In this document: one piece after another, positions 10,001-21,971 of the stretch
Layout: every line of letters starts with the position of its first letter
Position numbering within the stretch: the stretch's first letter is position 1
From: Zygnema circumcarinatum
Taxonomy: Eukaryota > Streptophyta > Zygnematophyceae > Zygnematales > Zygnemataceae
Length of the DNA: 64,000 nt
Direction: 5' to 3'
Assembly (NCBI GenBank): GCA_037447605.1
Contig: CM074814.1
Location: 1,915,345 to 1,979,344, forward strand
Made by a program: the position numbers and the translations under genes
Notes under the pieces: model-generated
The model's input: only the letters and a program-made list of their open reading frames with translations
Database searches by the model: none
Told to the model about the DNA's origin: nothing

Positions 10001-13000
10001 GCGCTGCCTTTTGATGGATTATTCTGATTTTCCTCTCAATGGTTCCTTTAGACTGGCCATATCCAATGCATGGTTCACGTTCCTGGTCCCAGTTTGGATT
10101 CACAAGCAAGAACCAAAGCTTCAGTTGGATCTGTCCTGTAGTGAAACTACATGTAGTCTTGCTTTTCCATTGTCTGCTTCTTGGACAACCTCCTTTGAGG
10201 AGGTATGACGATCCCCTGTTTGTTACGAACCCTTTTACTAGTTCCCTACATGTTGGGTCGTTCCTAGATAATTCATTGCCTTAATCCTTGTCGTGAAGAC
10301 ATTGACTCAGGCTTTATAATCAAGCCAATGTCACAGCGTATATTCATACGAATCTTGCCTTCCTAGGCGTACACTCCTCCCTCCTCTTCCTCCCCCTCCT
10401 CCCCCTCCTCCCCCTCCTNNNNNNNNNNCCCTCCTCCCCCTCCTCCTCCTCCCTTAGCGCGCCCTTGTTCTCATGTTGGGGCGCAGTCGGTCCATCTCGA
10501 GCGAGGCCATCACGGCGGTGCAGTGGCACGCGAGCCTGCAGGTCCTGCTCACGCTCTCCCGTGCGGGCGCGGTCCAAGGATGGCGCGCGCGCGTGCACCA
10601 GAACGCGGCCTACGAGGGGGCCGGAACGCACTTCTTCGAGCAAGCAGGTGACTGGCCACTCAGCTCCCTTTCCCCTTATTTCATGTGAAACGTTTTGGGA
10701 TCTCAGGCTTTTGGTACTCTAGCTAAGTGGGGACCAACCAAGGAAGCGAGACTAGGAAGAGTTTCACACATGTCGGAACATTAGATTATTGGAATGGGTG
10801 TGAACCAGCGATGGGCGGAGCAGCCAACCATTGGCAATGGCTGGAACCATTGAATTCAATGGTCGCGAACCATTGGAATGGTTTGAACCATTTGACTTAA
10901 GGCCCAGCCAACCATTGCCAATGGTGTGAACTATTGGATTCCATTGTTGCCAACCATTGCCAACGGTTCCTATCACAGGCGTAGGACCTGGTCAACCATT
11001 GCCATGGTCGCAACCATTCCAATAGTTTCGAAACAATAGATAGCCAACCATTGCCCAACAATTGTTGGCCAATGGTTGCTGTGAAGTGTTGAACCGTCTT
11101 GGTGCATTCTTGTTGGGATGGGAGAGGGCGTACGATTCTGGAAAGTTTCGATGTTTTAATGGAAGGTCTGATCGAATCCGATTGTTGCGTGTACCCTCTA
11201 CAGTTGGCCACATTTTTTAAGGGTGGAATCTTCTTTGGAGGGGTGCAGATTTGGAGCAGCTCGATGTAGCACGCATCCTGAGCAGGGACATGAACCGACG
11301 TGTTGGCTCCACACAACGAATTAAGGACTTCCTTTTGCATCCGCGACTCAATGTTGCCACATTGCTCTTTGCGGTATGGGCAACATGGAACTTCACAAAG
11401 ATCACCAACCTGCACTTTTTACTAGCCCTGTTTAGCCAGTCAGGTCCAGATAGCACCCGCCGACAGGATGTCTCACGTGGCTCGTCGCGGCTGACAGATT
11501 CCAGTGTGTGCTCGGATTGGTTGTATTGTGTGATGCAGAAAAATTCGCAGACTGAGGAGGAAAGCGGGGCAGAGAACGGCAGCTTGAGCTATGAGAGCCG
11601 CAAGATGTTGACGGCAGTGCTACAGGCGGCGAGGGGCTCAGCGGGTGAGGACAGGGGAAAGCAATGCATTCTCTTTGAGCGGGTGAAAATGCCTCTCAAG
11701 GGAGAGGGGAGGGTGGTAAGCGCGGTAAGCGGTAAGGTTAGCTTATAGGTTTGAAGTTGGAGGTTTCGAGGGTTTTTCGAGGGTACATTTCGGTCTCTCA
11801 GTATTGCAAAGTCCACTGCCTGTGGACTTGCTCTCATGTCATGGGCTTCGGTCAGAAGGGGCTATTTTTAAATTCCATCGAGTTTGTTTTCTTGTATTCT
11901 CTATCGCCTCCACTCCCTCACATGTTTCTGTAGCATTTGATTTTTTCTTTCAATGAGCCCAACTGAACCAGCAACAATTGGACGAACCGCATGCACATGT
12001 ACAAGCAGTTTTTCTCAGCACATGTGACCTGCAACAGATGAATTTTCTTAACAAACTTGTTGGACAACCTTTCTATTCATTAGGGGTAAGGGGGGAACTT
12101 GAAACAGGCGCCTCTCAGAAGGAGAAATTGGCCAGCCTTGGCACTGCGGGACTGCTATCTGAGCAGCAGCTTCAGCAGCAGCTCATCTTGCATCGCGGGC
12201 AGTCTAAGTACGTGATATCATATCTAAGTACAGAAGGCAAAGGTGATGTAGAGACTAAGCCCCAGTTCCAACTTTTAATCGAACATTTTTTTAATTCCCA
12301 TCAACTACAGAATAATGATGAAGGGTGTGGATCTAGTCACTCTGAATAGGAACAATGACTAGTTTGGGGAGAGGAGGACGGCTGTTGATTCAAGAACCTA
12401 ATGTTCTTGGAGCTTTCATTTGTTTTCTTTAACTAAGTAGATATTGATTGTGGCAAGGTTTGCTTGCCTTATCTCAAGGGGAAAATCTTGGTCTTATTGT
12501 TTTTGCATTTCACAACAGAATAACTCAGCCAACTGCTATCGACTTTGCACGAAGGGCCTTTCTTTATGGGGTGAGAAACAGTTTTCTGAACCGAAGCCTT
12601 GTTATGGCATCCTCGACCCGAGCTTTTGTCCGAGCATATGGACAGTCCTGCTCTTTCCCAATGTTCACCCAAATGGTAGTTCACATACCTTGTCTTTGCA
12701 CTTGTTCAGACCACAAAACAGTTCAAGGAGAGGGGAGAGGCTGTTCAGAGCCTGCCTTTGCTGGCCATTGCTGACCCCATCGAGCCCCTCCATGACCTGC
12801 CAGTGTGTGAGGTGAGGCCTCCTCTTCTCAACCTTCTGCATAGCCGAAAATTTGGTTTGTTAGTCATGTTAAGGCTGGCCTTTCAGCTCTACCCAAGGCC
12901 TTTCCTATCATTTCATCCTAACGGCTTAACGCGTCCGCCAAAGCATATAGGTCGTTAAAACCCAAGTCACAGATCCTGTCAGTTTGCAACTCTTGGTCTT

Positions 13001-16000
13001 ATATAATGGGCCGATTGGCTGGAGGTTCTCAGCCCTTCCAAGCAGATCTCCGCTTCTTCAACTCCGAGCAAGGCATCTTTGACTACCCCTCCCGCATCAT
13101 TCTCATGGATGGCTGCAACCTCCTAAGCTACACTCTCGCAGGGGCCGCCTCCCCTCTCACTCTCCTAAAGAAACTTCCACCCATAGTAAGTCACATTCCC
13201 ATTCCGAGCCTATTTTCGGGCCGTGGGGCCTTAGATCGTGTTCTCCTTACTCAGTCGTGCTCCTTGTTAGTCCACTTATCTCAGATTCTCATGATTTTTT
13301 TTTGTCTGTTCTTGGTTTATTACTTCCTTTTCTTTGCAGACAAAGGCGGGTGCTCAGCGGATTCCCCGGCATATGGTTTATAGCAGCAAGCAACAAGCTT
13401 TTCTTATATTTTTCGACTGCAGGGGAGGACCAGGAGAGGTTATTGTATACCGCTATCTTGACATCAACGAGCCTTATGGAGAAGGATTGAGCACCATGGC
13501 AGGTCAAAATCAGGCCAATTGAGAGCGATTACACTGCTCGAAAATGTGCATCTGAAGGCGGGCAATTGAACACGAATCAAATAGGGGAAAATTGCTGACA
13601 ATGTGGGCTGAATTCTGTCTCCATTGTAGTGCAGGTCTCCTTGGAAGAGATGGGTGCTGGACGGGAAAGCATGAGAGCCAGTTTGCAGTATTGGAAGATG
13701 ATGGGTACGGACTCTCCATTCACAATCTTGAGAATGCGAACGTTCCGGAAGTCCCGCCGGAAGAAAAGGTGGTCCCTAATGGGGTCACTCAACGGGACCC
13801 ACTTGATGAAAACGACTTTGTCAACAAAAATATTTTCAATTATGGGCAGCAGTTCGATGAGCAGACGGACGGCGGGGAGGACGACGACAAAGGGGGACCG
13901 GTACAGTTCATGTTTGACACGCCTGTCCAGCGCATATTCGGGACTCCCTTGGGTAAGAAACGCCATATGATAGGCTCAGCCGGATTAAACAAGAATACTA
14001 CTGGTTAAGGCCTATTAGTGAGGCAATGTAATACTGCACCTTTGCACATGGATGTGGGAACTTTTTTTTATCTTGTCCTGCTTGGCACTAGGAAGTTTCT
14101 ATATGTGCAATCTCTTGTTTATGCCAAGATCTTTCTATCGGAAAAGTTAGGACTAAGAAGGTGAAAGACCATTTTCCTTGTGCAAATAAATAAGTTACCA
14201 CGATAGATCACATTTTTTTTGTTCCAGGCTTAAGAAGGGGAGTATGCAGCTGATGATGTCAGTTCACAAGCAATCGCATGCAGCAGAGAGTAGTTACTCA
14301 TGGACCAGTCCTAGCTCTCCTTCAATTAGTTTTTGATCCGTTCTCCCTCTTTCAATTTACTCACTACCTGCTGCTGAACTTCTTGGACTTTGTTTCCATC
14401 CAATGCTCGCTCGCTCTCTTTTCTGGTCTGCTCGAGCAGCTCCCTGTCTCAATGACCTTTTGACCTCTGATCAATGACCTCTTTTCCCTCTCTGTAAGTA
14501 TTTGACAGTGACATCTGCTCTACTTCTGATCTACTTCCTTCCTTGATGGGTATATGTCCAGCTGGCACTCTCTTATACGTCTCTGCCGGCAGCCATATGG
14601 GTTTGGTGGAGGCTTACTCCAACGAGTACGGACGGCCCGGGGGTGACTTAGTGGATGCGGGAGGGGCGGTGGTTTTGAACACAAAGAGGAGGGCGGGCAG
14701 ACACGTGAAGCTGCAGCCGCTGGAGGTGGTGCTGCAGGTGGGTGAGACAGAGGCAGATATATATACTCCCGTCAAGGGGTAAACCATGTCGGCATTGGGA
14801 AAATTTGCGGCTGCATTGTCTGCTTTGCAGCAATTGTAGGGCTGGGAGGGCGTGCTTTCATCGCTTGCCTTTCGTTGCCTTCTTTGCTGTTCGGAGCTGC
14901 TGTGCTGTGTTTGTGGTACATCTTGCTTTATGCCATTGCTCAGGAATTTCAGTCCTTTGGCCTGCTTGCCAACCAGGACCTGGTAGAAGTGAAAAATAAC
15001 ACTGTTGTGGCTTAATGAATAGCCGAGAAAAACAGGTTCTTTCAGGGTAGACGAGGAAGAAAAGTTCAAACTTTCTTGCCAAGCCAGATAGCCTTTGTTT
15101 TTTTTTTTTTTTGTGTATTCCCTTAGATTGCCATACTTGTCATATATGAGCTCAGACTGTGGCCTTCCAAGAGCTGTGTGCAGGTCCGCTGGCAGGAGAA
15201 GCCCGATGGGGCAGTTGCCGGCGTTATGAGCACCCACCGAGTGATGATTGTGTCTGCTCGAATGGAGGTTTTAGCGAGCAGTGCGGCCACCTTAGACCAG
15301 GGCTATCCTCCCATATCCACTTAACGAGGAGACCCTGCTTCCTTTCTGCACTTTTTAGAGCGCGAAGGGGCTATTTCTATGATAGAAAGTCCCTCGTTTT
15401 CTGCAAATTGAAAGTGGGAATTGGGAAGCAGTGATAGGAAAGAGGGACTACGAGATTCTTGCTGCCGATCATTGTCTGCTAGTGTGCTGTTCGCATCAGT
15501 TTGCTTCCGCCTTTTTCCTTGACAGACAATCTACTTCCGTTCAATTTTGTGGGTTGGCCCTTCCCTTTTCTTCTCGACAGCGACGGCGGTTGCCATGCTC
15601 GGCTGGGACAGCGTTGTACGGCCTCTCCTCACAATTGACAACTCAACTGCGGGTACGACTTGCCCGCGTTTTCAAACCCCACCAGTTGGTGCCGCACTTT
15701 TTAATTCAGCCGCAAACGTAACTCCCTTCTTTTTATCCTGCTGTGCCTACTCGTTCATCAAAATCCCCAAGTCCCGTGAGCAGAACACGTTCTCTCCTAT
15801 TTGCAAACATCAGTGTGTGTCTCAACCCAAATCAATGCTCGTTATCGGATTGTGTCTATGCTAGGACCCCTTCCTTCCCTGATTGTTTACCATCATCAAC
15901 GCATGCAGTGATTGTCGGTGTGTTGAACGATCGCGTTCTGTTGGCTCAGCGCTGCGAAGGGGGAGAGGGAGGGGGAGGGAGGGCTGCGGGAGTGGAGGTG

Positions 16001-19000
16001 CGAATGCGGCTGCTAGGGTTGCTCGAACCGCTCCTACTGGGATGGGTGACCCTCCTGCAGGCGCAGGGCCCCGATCCTGCCGTCGATCTCCACGAGATCA
16101 CCTTTCAGCTCACTTCACGGTATAGCAGTGTTGACTCACAAGGGAGTGTTGGGACTTTCTGCCATGTGGGTTCACGTTTTCATGGTTTTTAGGTTTTTAA
16201 AAATTAGCAGGTAATGGTCATAAAGCATAACTCATGGGACCGCCCTCGTTCAACAACCTGCAACCCATCTACGCTATAATCTCCCGGTCATGCGTGTGTT
16301 TTGATTGTGAAAAGACTTGTTTATTCTCACGCTCCTTGAGATTCATTGGTAAGAGAGAGTGAGGGGCTTTGGCGGGGCTCAGGTTTGATAGCCAAAGAAC
16401 AACTCCACGTCTCGTGGAGACGCTCAGCCGTGGACCTCCCATCTGCAGTGATCTCGCAGTGGAGCTCGCCCAATCAGGGCCACAGTTCACACAGGTTCAA
16501 ACTCATCCTTTTAAATGCCTTTTAATAGCAGCACATAGGTCTTGTAGAAGGTGGACGATGCTGCAATCATATCATTTCTCTGCAGACAGCTTTTTGGACT
16601 CAAATAATATCGCTCTACTTGAGCTTATAAAGATGGCATTTTTGAAAAAGTGTTCGTCCTACTCTAGTGCTTTTGCCACACACCAAAGCTAACTGATTCT
16701 GGAGATTAGCATACGAGATGCAAAACCTGAAAGTATTGGCATTGTTGTGTGAGTGAAAGAATGGGCAGGGTAAGAGGTAATTTCTGAGGCATATTTTCCC
16801 TGCTGCTGGGCGGGCAGGAGCTCCGCTGTCTGTGCGCCATAAGAGCGCGCAAATTTGAAGTCGCTTTGCAAATTCTCAAGGACGAGTTTTCGCGCATGCC
16901 GGAATACCCGCGCTGTCCGCCCAATTCCCGCCTCTTCCTGCGATTCCGGGACTTGGGCAATGCCTGCATCAAGTAATGCTCTCAGACAATCCTTGAAAAC
17001 TCTTACTTACTGCATTCGGTCTAGTTTACGAGGACTATCTCTTTGCTAGCCTCCCCACATTTCGTGACTATAATAAGAGCATAGCGGCAATCTGCCATTG
17101 CGCAGCCATTTTGGAGGGCCACAATATGGAGAATTGTGGGAAACACGTTATAGAGGCCTGTCTGTCCTTTTTGCACAGTCTATACATAGCAAGGATAAGC
17201 TGATCTGCTATGCATGAGTTCTGGTCAACATTTGTGGCTTACATATTTGTATATGGTTTAGGTATGGCCAATTTGACAAAGCAAAGGAGGTCTTCAAGTC
17301 TATCAGCGACTCCGAGAGTCAGTTTGACCTTTTCCTCGCCCACATGAACCCCTCTGCTCTTCGACTTCTCTCTCAAACACTGGAGGAGAGTGGGGAAGAC
17401 TCTGAACTTCGTCGTCAGTGTGAGCAAGTGCTGTTGGTTCGCTCCGCAGGTTGGAGCCAAGGAAGTGCGTTTATGGCCCTTGGGGGCGAGACTTTGGCTC
17501 CAAGGGGGGCAGAGTGGGGGGGGGGGAATTGGCCCTTAAAAACTGTCCCAGAGGAAAGCAAACCCTTTCCAAAATGGGAGCTTGCAGGCACAGAGATAAC
17601 TGCATATATGAGAACGCCATCTGGTGCGATTCCGGTCATCACACCTGACAGTATTGGTGTGTACTTAGGCACAGAAAAGGGTAAGGGCACAGTGGTGGAG
17701 GTGCAGGGAGTGGACAGTAAGAAGTTTGGGACAGGATCGGCCGACGATCCATTTGGGTCTGGGAGGAAAGCCAAAAATTTGTCTCCGGAAGATGTGGATG
17801 CTGCTGCTGTTGCAGCCTTTTTGGGAGGGGCAGAGGGGGCAGGGCCGGGCAAAAGTAAGCTTCAGAGTATGGCGGATGAAGAGGCAGAGGATATTGAAGC
17901 AACAGAAGAGCAAAAACGGGCAGAAGCAGAGTTCAAACGGGGCATTGTGGCGACTGGAAGTGACAGCGACGACGATAACTCATCACCCGCATTGTCTGGA
18001 AAGTCAAAGTGGGCTCTACGTATACGTGAAAAGGTGAGTTTATCGAGCCTTCATCATGCATAGGTGAAGATTTGCTTGAGCGATGCATAGATGACTGACA
18101 GCAATATATGAATGAGGTGAAGTCTGCGGGGCTGTCTTGAAGTACGCAAATCCCTCCCTTATCCTGCACCACTAATGGTAAAAATCGTCCACTGCTTGCA
18201 GACACCCTTGGATGGGGCAGTCCGCGACTCCATCGATGTGAAGAAGATAAAAGATATCACAAGCAGCTTCAAGATCGGAGAGCTCCATAAGACAGGCTCA
18301 ACCAAGGTCTCCTCCTCTGCTTCGAACACAGGAGCATTTCCTCCTATAACCGCACCACTTCCCACTAGCAATACAGATGGCCCACCTGCCCTTTTTCCTC
18401 CTCCTGTCCCCTTTCAACCCATATGGGGTCCTTCGCCTGCAGAAATTTCTCAAAGCACCCAAAGAGGGGGAGTTCCCAGCCAAGCTGTTGCTCTCGGATA
18501 TGCTCAGCCTCAGTATCCCCCCGGAGCTGCTCGTCCTCCTCCCGACCCACGTCTCCCTCAGAGCGGCATTCCCTTAGGTGCTTCTCAGCCTGTCTACCCA
18601 TATACAAGCCAAACCCCTGCCCAAGGATTTCCAACAGAATTGTCATACTCTGCAGGAGGGGCCCAAGTGCAAGGATCATCACCCTTCCCTCCATTATCAG
18701 CAGGCAGCCAAGTTTTTGGGGAAGGAGCATTTGTGGCTCAGCCAGGCAGTAGTAGCGGCCAAGTGGGCCCTGCTCCAACCCAACCTTCCCCTCCTACTAC
18801 CACTCCCTCTACCAACCCACAGGCAGACCTGCAGCAGGGAGGGCTCCCCCCCCCATATCCCTCACAGACTCCTCTGCAGGCTCTGCACTCTCAAGATGCG
18901 GACCTGCAGGGAGGAGTCCCTCCCACAGGCCCTCCTTCAGAGCCCTCTCCCTCTCAAGATTTTGGAGGGCTCCTTTCAGGCAGCGCTGCAGGGCAGGTTG

Positions 19001-21105
19001 GGCCTATTGAGGGGTCTCAAAGGAGGTCGGCTTCCGCCGGCTCGTCTGCATTGCCTGACGATGTGGTCGACCTTGGGCCCATTATGGGAAGGTCTTTGCC
19101 TCCTGTGGTAGTGTCAAGCTCGCCTTCAGTGGATTTGGGGCCATTGGATGCACTCAACATTGCTTCTGAAGAAGAAGCGGTGCCTGCAAAAGTGACAGCT
19201 GGCCATGTGAGTGTGGGCAGTCATGCTGCCGCAAACTGCATTGCAACTTTTGAGGTTTTGGGTTCCGGGCAGGAGCTGCCTCGAACTTTAGGTGGTCACT
19301 TACTTTTTGTCGCTAATTTTTATCATGTAACGGAAGGGGCAAGTATGAGATTTGGAACATCGGTATTTCTTCTAGGCATTTTTGAATTCTGAAGCTCTTG
19401 TAACACAGCGGCCAGTGAAGAATTTTGTAGGCGAAACAACCTTCTGCCAGCATTGTGTTTTCGTTTGTGAGGCAAGTGGCTCCATAGTGGCTAGCCTGTT
19501 AATCTCGCGGTTGGTCTATGGCCCAAATCCTGAAAATTGTGGTAGAGTATACAATCTAACTTTCTCTGAGGTGGCCCATAACCACTGTTCCTGTTTGTGG
19601 CTCTGCAGGTGCCAAGAGGGGCAGCTGCATCGCTATGTTTCAAGGCAGCACTTATACATATCGAAAACAATCGATTGAATGACGCCCAGGCATGCCTTGA
19701 CGAGGCATTCCTCGCCCTGGCAAAAGATCGCTCTGTGGGGAAGGATATCGGCCAGCAAGCAAAAATTTGTGCTCAATACAAAGTAGCGGTGCTGATCTTG
19801 CAGGTGGGTTGCTGTTATGCCAATGTCTCTCCAAGCTTTGAGCGGTTGGCTCGTCTCTGCGTATGTTCATTGGTTGAGGGAATTTTGCCCTTTTGTCTTT
19901 CCCTCGAGTCAGTCCCTCCCTTCCTCGTGTGAACCGTAAGTGGTCCGTTCGACTGCTTGTCTCAATGCATCCATAACTCCTGAACAACATCACATGCGAT
20001 ATAAAGATTCAATTTGATCCACCCGTGGATACGGAACATGTGGAGCTTTCAACACTCCTGCTCACCTGACCAAGCGAGCAACAGCTGATTGACTTGTTAG
20101 TCTCTACTTCTCGGTGGGTTGATCTATCTCAGGAGACATTACGGCTGCAAAAGGCGGAGGGTCAAGGGGCGATGGGGGCAAAGGAGGAGCTGGCCCGCCT
20201 TGCCCGCCATCTCGCTTCTCTGCCGCTGCAGGCCAAACACCGCATCAGCTGCATACGCACTGCCATAAAGCGCAATATGGAGGTGCAGAATTGGGCATAC
20301 TCCAAGAAACAGCTCGATCTGCTGCTCTCCAAAGCGCCTCCCCAAAAGCAAGCAGAATTGCGCGCACTTGCAAAGTGAGTTCTGCAGAGATCGGCCCTCC
20401 CCGTTCTACCTCGTGAATGGCTTTTCTTGTGTGCTAACAAGCGTTGTTCAAGCATATTTTTAGTTGGCTTTGACCGTATAGCGTTCCTTTGAAGGGTTCT
20501 CTAATCCTTTATAGTTCCTTAGGTGTGACCTTGGTGGTGGTCCTTGAGGTTGGGCATGATGCACATCATAGATTGCGTAGTAAGCCTTTGAAATTCGCTC
20601 ATCACCAAATAGGATCAATCAAAAGCTCAAAGGTAACCGAATACAGTGGAAGTAGAAAACGTCTGCAGTGCGCAGCCACTTAAGTTCTCTCCAAACCCCT
20701 CGTCCCATAATGGGCAGAAGCCGCAAACCTCGCATACTTCCTTCTGCTTTGTGCTTCATTAGTGCAGTCAGAGACTTTTTTGTAGCAGGACCGTCTCCTG
20801 TCTTCACTGCTTGGGGTTTTGACATACCTGTTCTGAAAAAACCTCCCTTTCTCTGCGTGTGCTTGCTGTGTGTGTCAAGTGTCTGCACGCAACGTGGGCT
20901 GACCAATCGCACCATCAACGGCGACGAAGACGCTTCTCAGTTCTGTGCGCAGACGCTCCTGAAGCTGCCAACCATTGGGCATGATAGCTGCGACACGTGT
21001 GGATCTAACTTCTCAGCAATTGCTAGTCCGGGCTGCCCCGTCTGCGGGATGGGCATTGTTCGGCGATCAGATGCTCGGCCTGGAGGGTACATGTCGCCCT
21101 TTTGA
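7043..21105 (+). CDS. TWD40-1: TSET/TPLATE complex WD40 subunit TWD40-1
   Basis: Twenty-six exons encode 1772 residues: 7043-7151, 8403-8512, 8692-8854, 9152-9252, 9484-9556, 9800-9941, 10487-10647, 11249-11373, 11539-11644, 12108-12207, 12519-12570, 12710-12811, 13033-13185, 13340-13502, 13635-13952, 14562-14737, 15184-15312, 15535-15652, 15909-16119, 16383-16494, 16818-16972, 17262-18033, 18202-19206, 19609-19803, 20133-20374, 20880-21105. Blocks MEWVARQHLD, AIAFHPTLLLMFVGDRTG, FRSILWVGPSLFFSTATAV, WELAGTEITAYM and IRTAIKRNMEVQNWAYSKK match the order of Arabidopsis TWD40-1 (At3g50590), an endocytic adaptor subunit. N-terminal beta-propellers precede an alpha-solenoid; residues 1218-1552 (one exon) are Pro/Gln/Ser-rich; the C-terminus has CxxC pairs (CDTC, CPVC). 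Intron 17 is AT-AC; all others are GT-AG. An AATAAA lies at 21213-21218. Confidence 0.93.
7152..8402 (+). other. first intron of TWD40-1
   Basis: 1251-bp GT-AG intron after codon 36. Long first introns in plants often carry enhancer activity, but I see no specific element here. Small frames within it lack family matches. Confidence 0.7.
10365..10455. repeat. CTCCTCCCC microsatellite with 10-bp assembly gap
   Basis: A pure pyrimidine tract of CTCCTC/CCCCTC units in TWD40-1 intron 6 contains ten N at 10419-10428. The gap interrupts only the intron, ahead of the acceptor at 10485-10486, so the gene model is not affected. True array length is unknown. Confidence 0.9.
10791..11095. repeat. CCATTGG palindromic repeat, locus 1
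   Basis: Within TWD40-1 intron 7 lie about 20 copies of CCATTG/CAATGG in both orientations, with phrases such as CAGCCAACCATTGCCAATGG. They belong to the same family as the arrays at 58215-58760 and 60955-61370, but the register here is more decayed. Confidence 0.75.
15313..15534 (+). other. AT-AC (U12-type) intron in TWD40-1
   Basis: The intron starts ATATCCACTT and ends TCTAC. Nine bases TTCCTTGAC at 15515-15523 match the U12 branch-site consensus TTCCTTRAC exactly, with the branch adenosine 12 nt before the 3' end. Joining 15312 to 15535 keeps phase 0 and yields QGYPPFRSILWVGP, matching the GLPSFRSLLWVGP block I remember for the Arabidopsis protein. No GT donor exists that would preserve the conserved residues. 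Length 222 nt. Confidence 0.88.
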
Positions 21106-21971
21106 GGTGACCCAAGGCAGATGCACAGCATTAGCTTCAGGGCAGCATTCACAGCCTAAGCTGCGTTAGTTTGCGTATATGATGTTAAGGGTCGGATGAC
21201 CCAGCATAGGAGAATAAATTTGAGAAGGCGGTCCCATGCAGCAGAAGCACGTGTGGTTGCAATGTAAACAGTGGTTCGGAAAACGCAAAGAAGAGGTCAG
21301 TAGGGATTGTGCATAGAAACTCCGCAGCATGGGGGTGGCAATCCTATGCATGTGATGCTCCCACGGGATCTTGACGACACAATACCTTTGTTTTTTGAAG
21401 AGAAGAGTCGATTGCGGATGTAAAAGGAGATTGTTTCATTAAAGAGTGATGGAAGGGCAGGGTCAGCACTGAAATATGGCATCTTGGGACGTTCGTGGAG
21501 AAGAGCATTGCAGTGATGGGCTCCATCCTTTCTTACAATTCACTTTGTGATGTCATTGTATAGTCGATACTTCCTGTGCAGTTCGTCCATGAACTCGATA
21601 CTCAGTACAACATGTGAACATGTGATCATGTTATGCTTTTCAAATGTTTTTTTTTTTAAAGGAGAAAGGGAGGCAAAAAGGGGCCCAGAACAAAGAATGT
21701 AACTGTTTTTTATATTTTACAAGCCCCCCAGCATAGGCACAATATGCCATTAAGTTTTGTAAAAGGAACAACTAGCAAAATCCGACCCGCTCAAAAAGAA
21801 AAGTAGTAAAGTACAAGTTATGCACAAGAGCTTCTGCTGGATATTACAATCAACTGATACATGTAGTGACGTAGTGCTCGCCCCAAATGTTGGACAAAAA
21901 AACAACTGCCCTTTAGATAAAGGTGTGCTCCTTTTCTTCCGTTCAGACAGGAAATTTCGTTGTACAGGTAA
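21106..21971. other. convergent 3' region, TWD40-1 / GH127
   Basis: 866 bp between two convergent stop codons. It holds the AATAAA at 21213-21218 for TWD40-1 and a short poly-T/poly-A stretch near 21648-21660. I see no gene or repeat. Confidence 0.6.

Noticed and set aside
18365-18778. 137-codon minus-strand frame
   Set aside because: Antisense to the low-complexity TWD40-1 exon 18202-19206.
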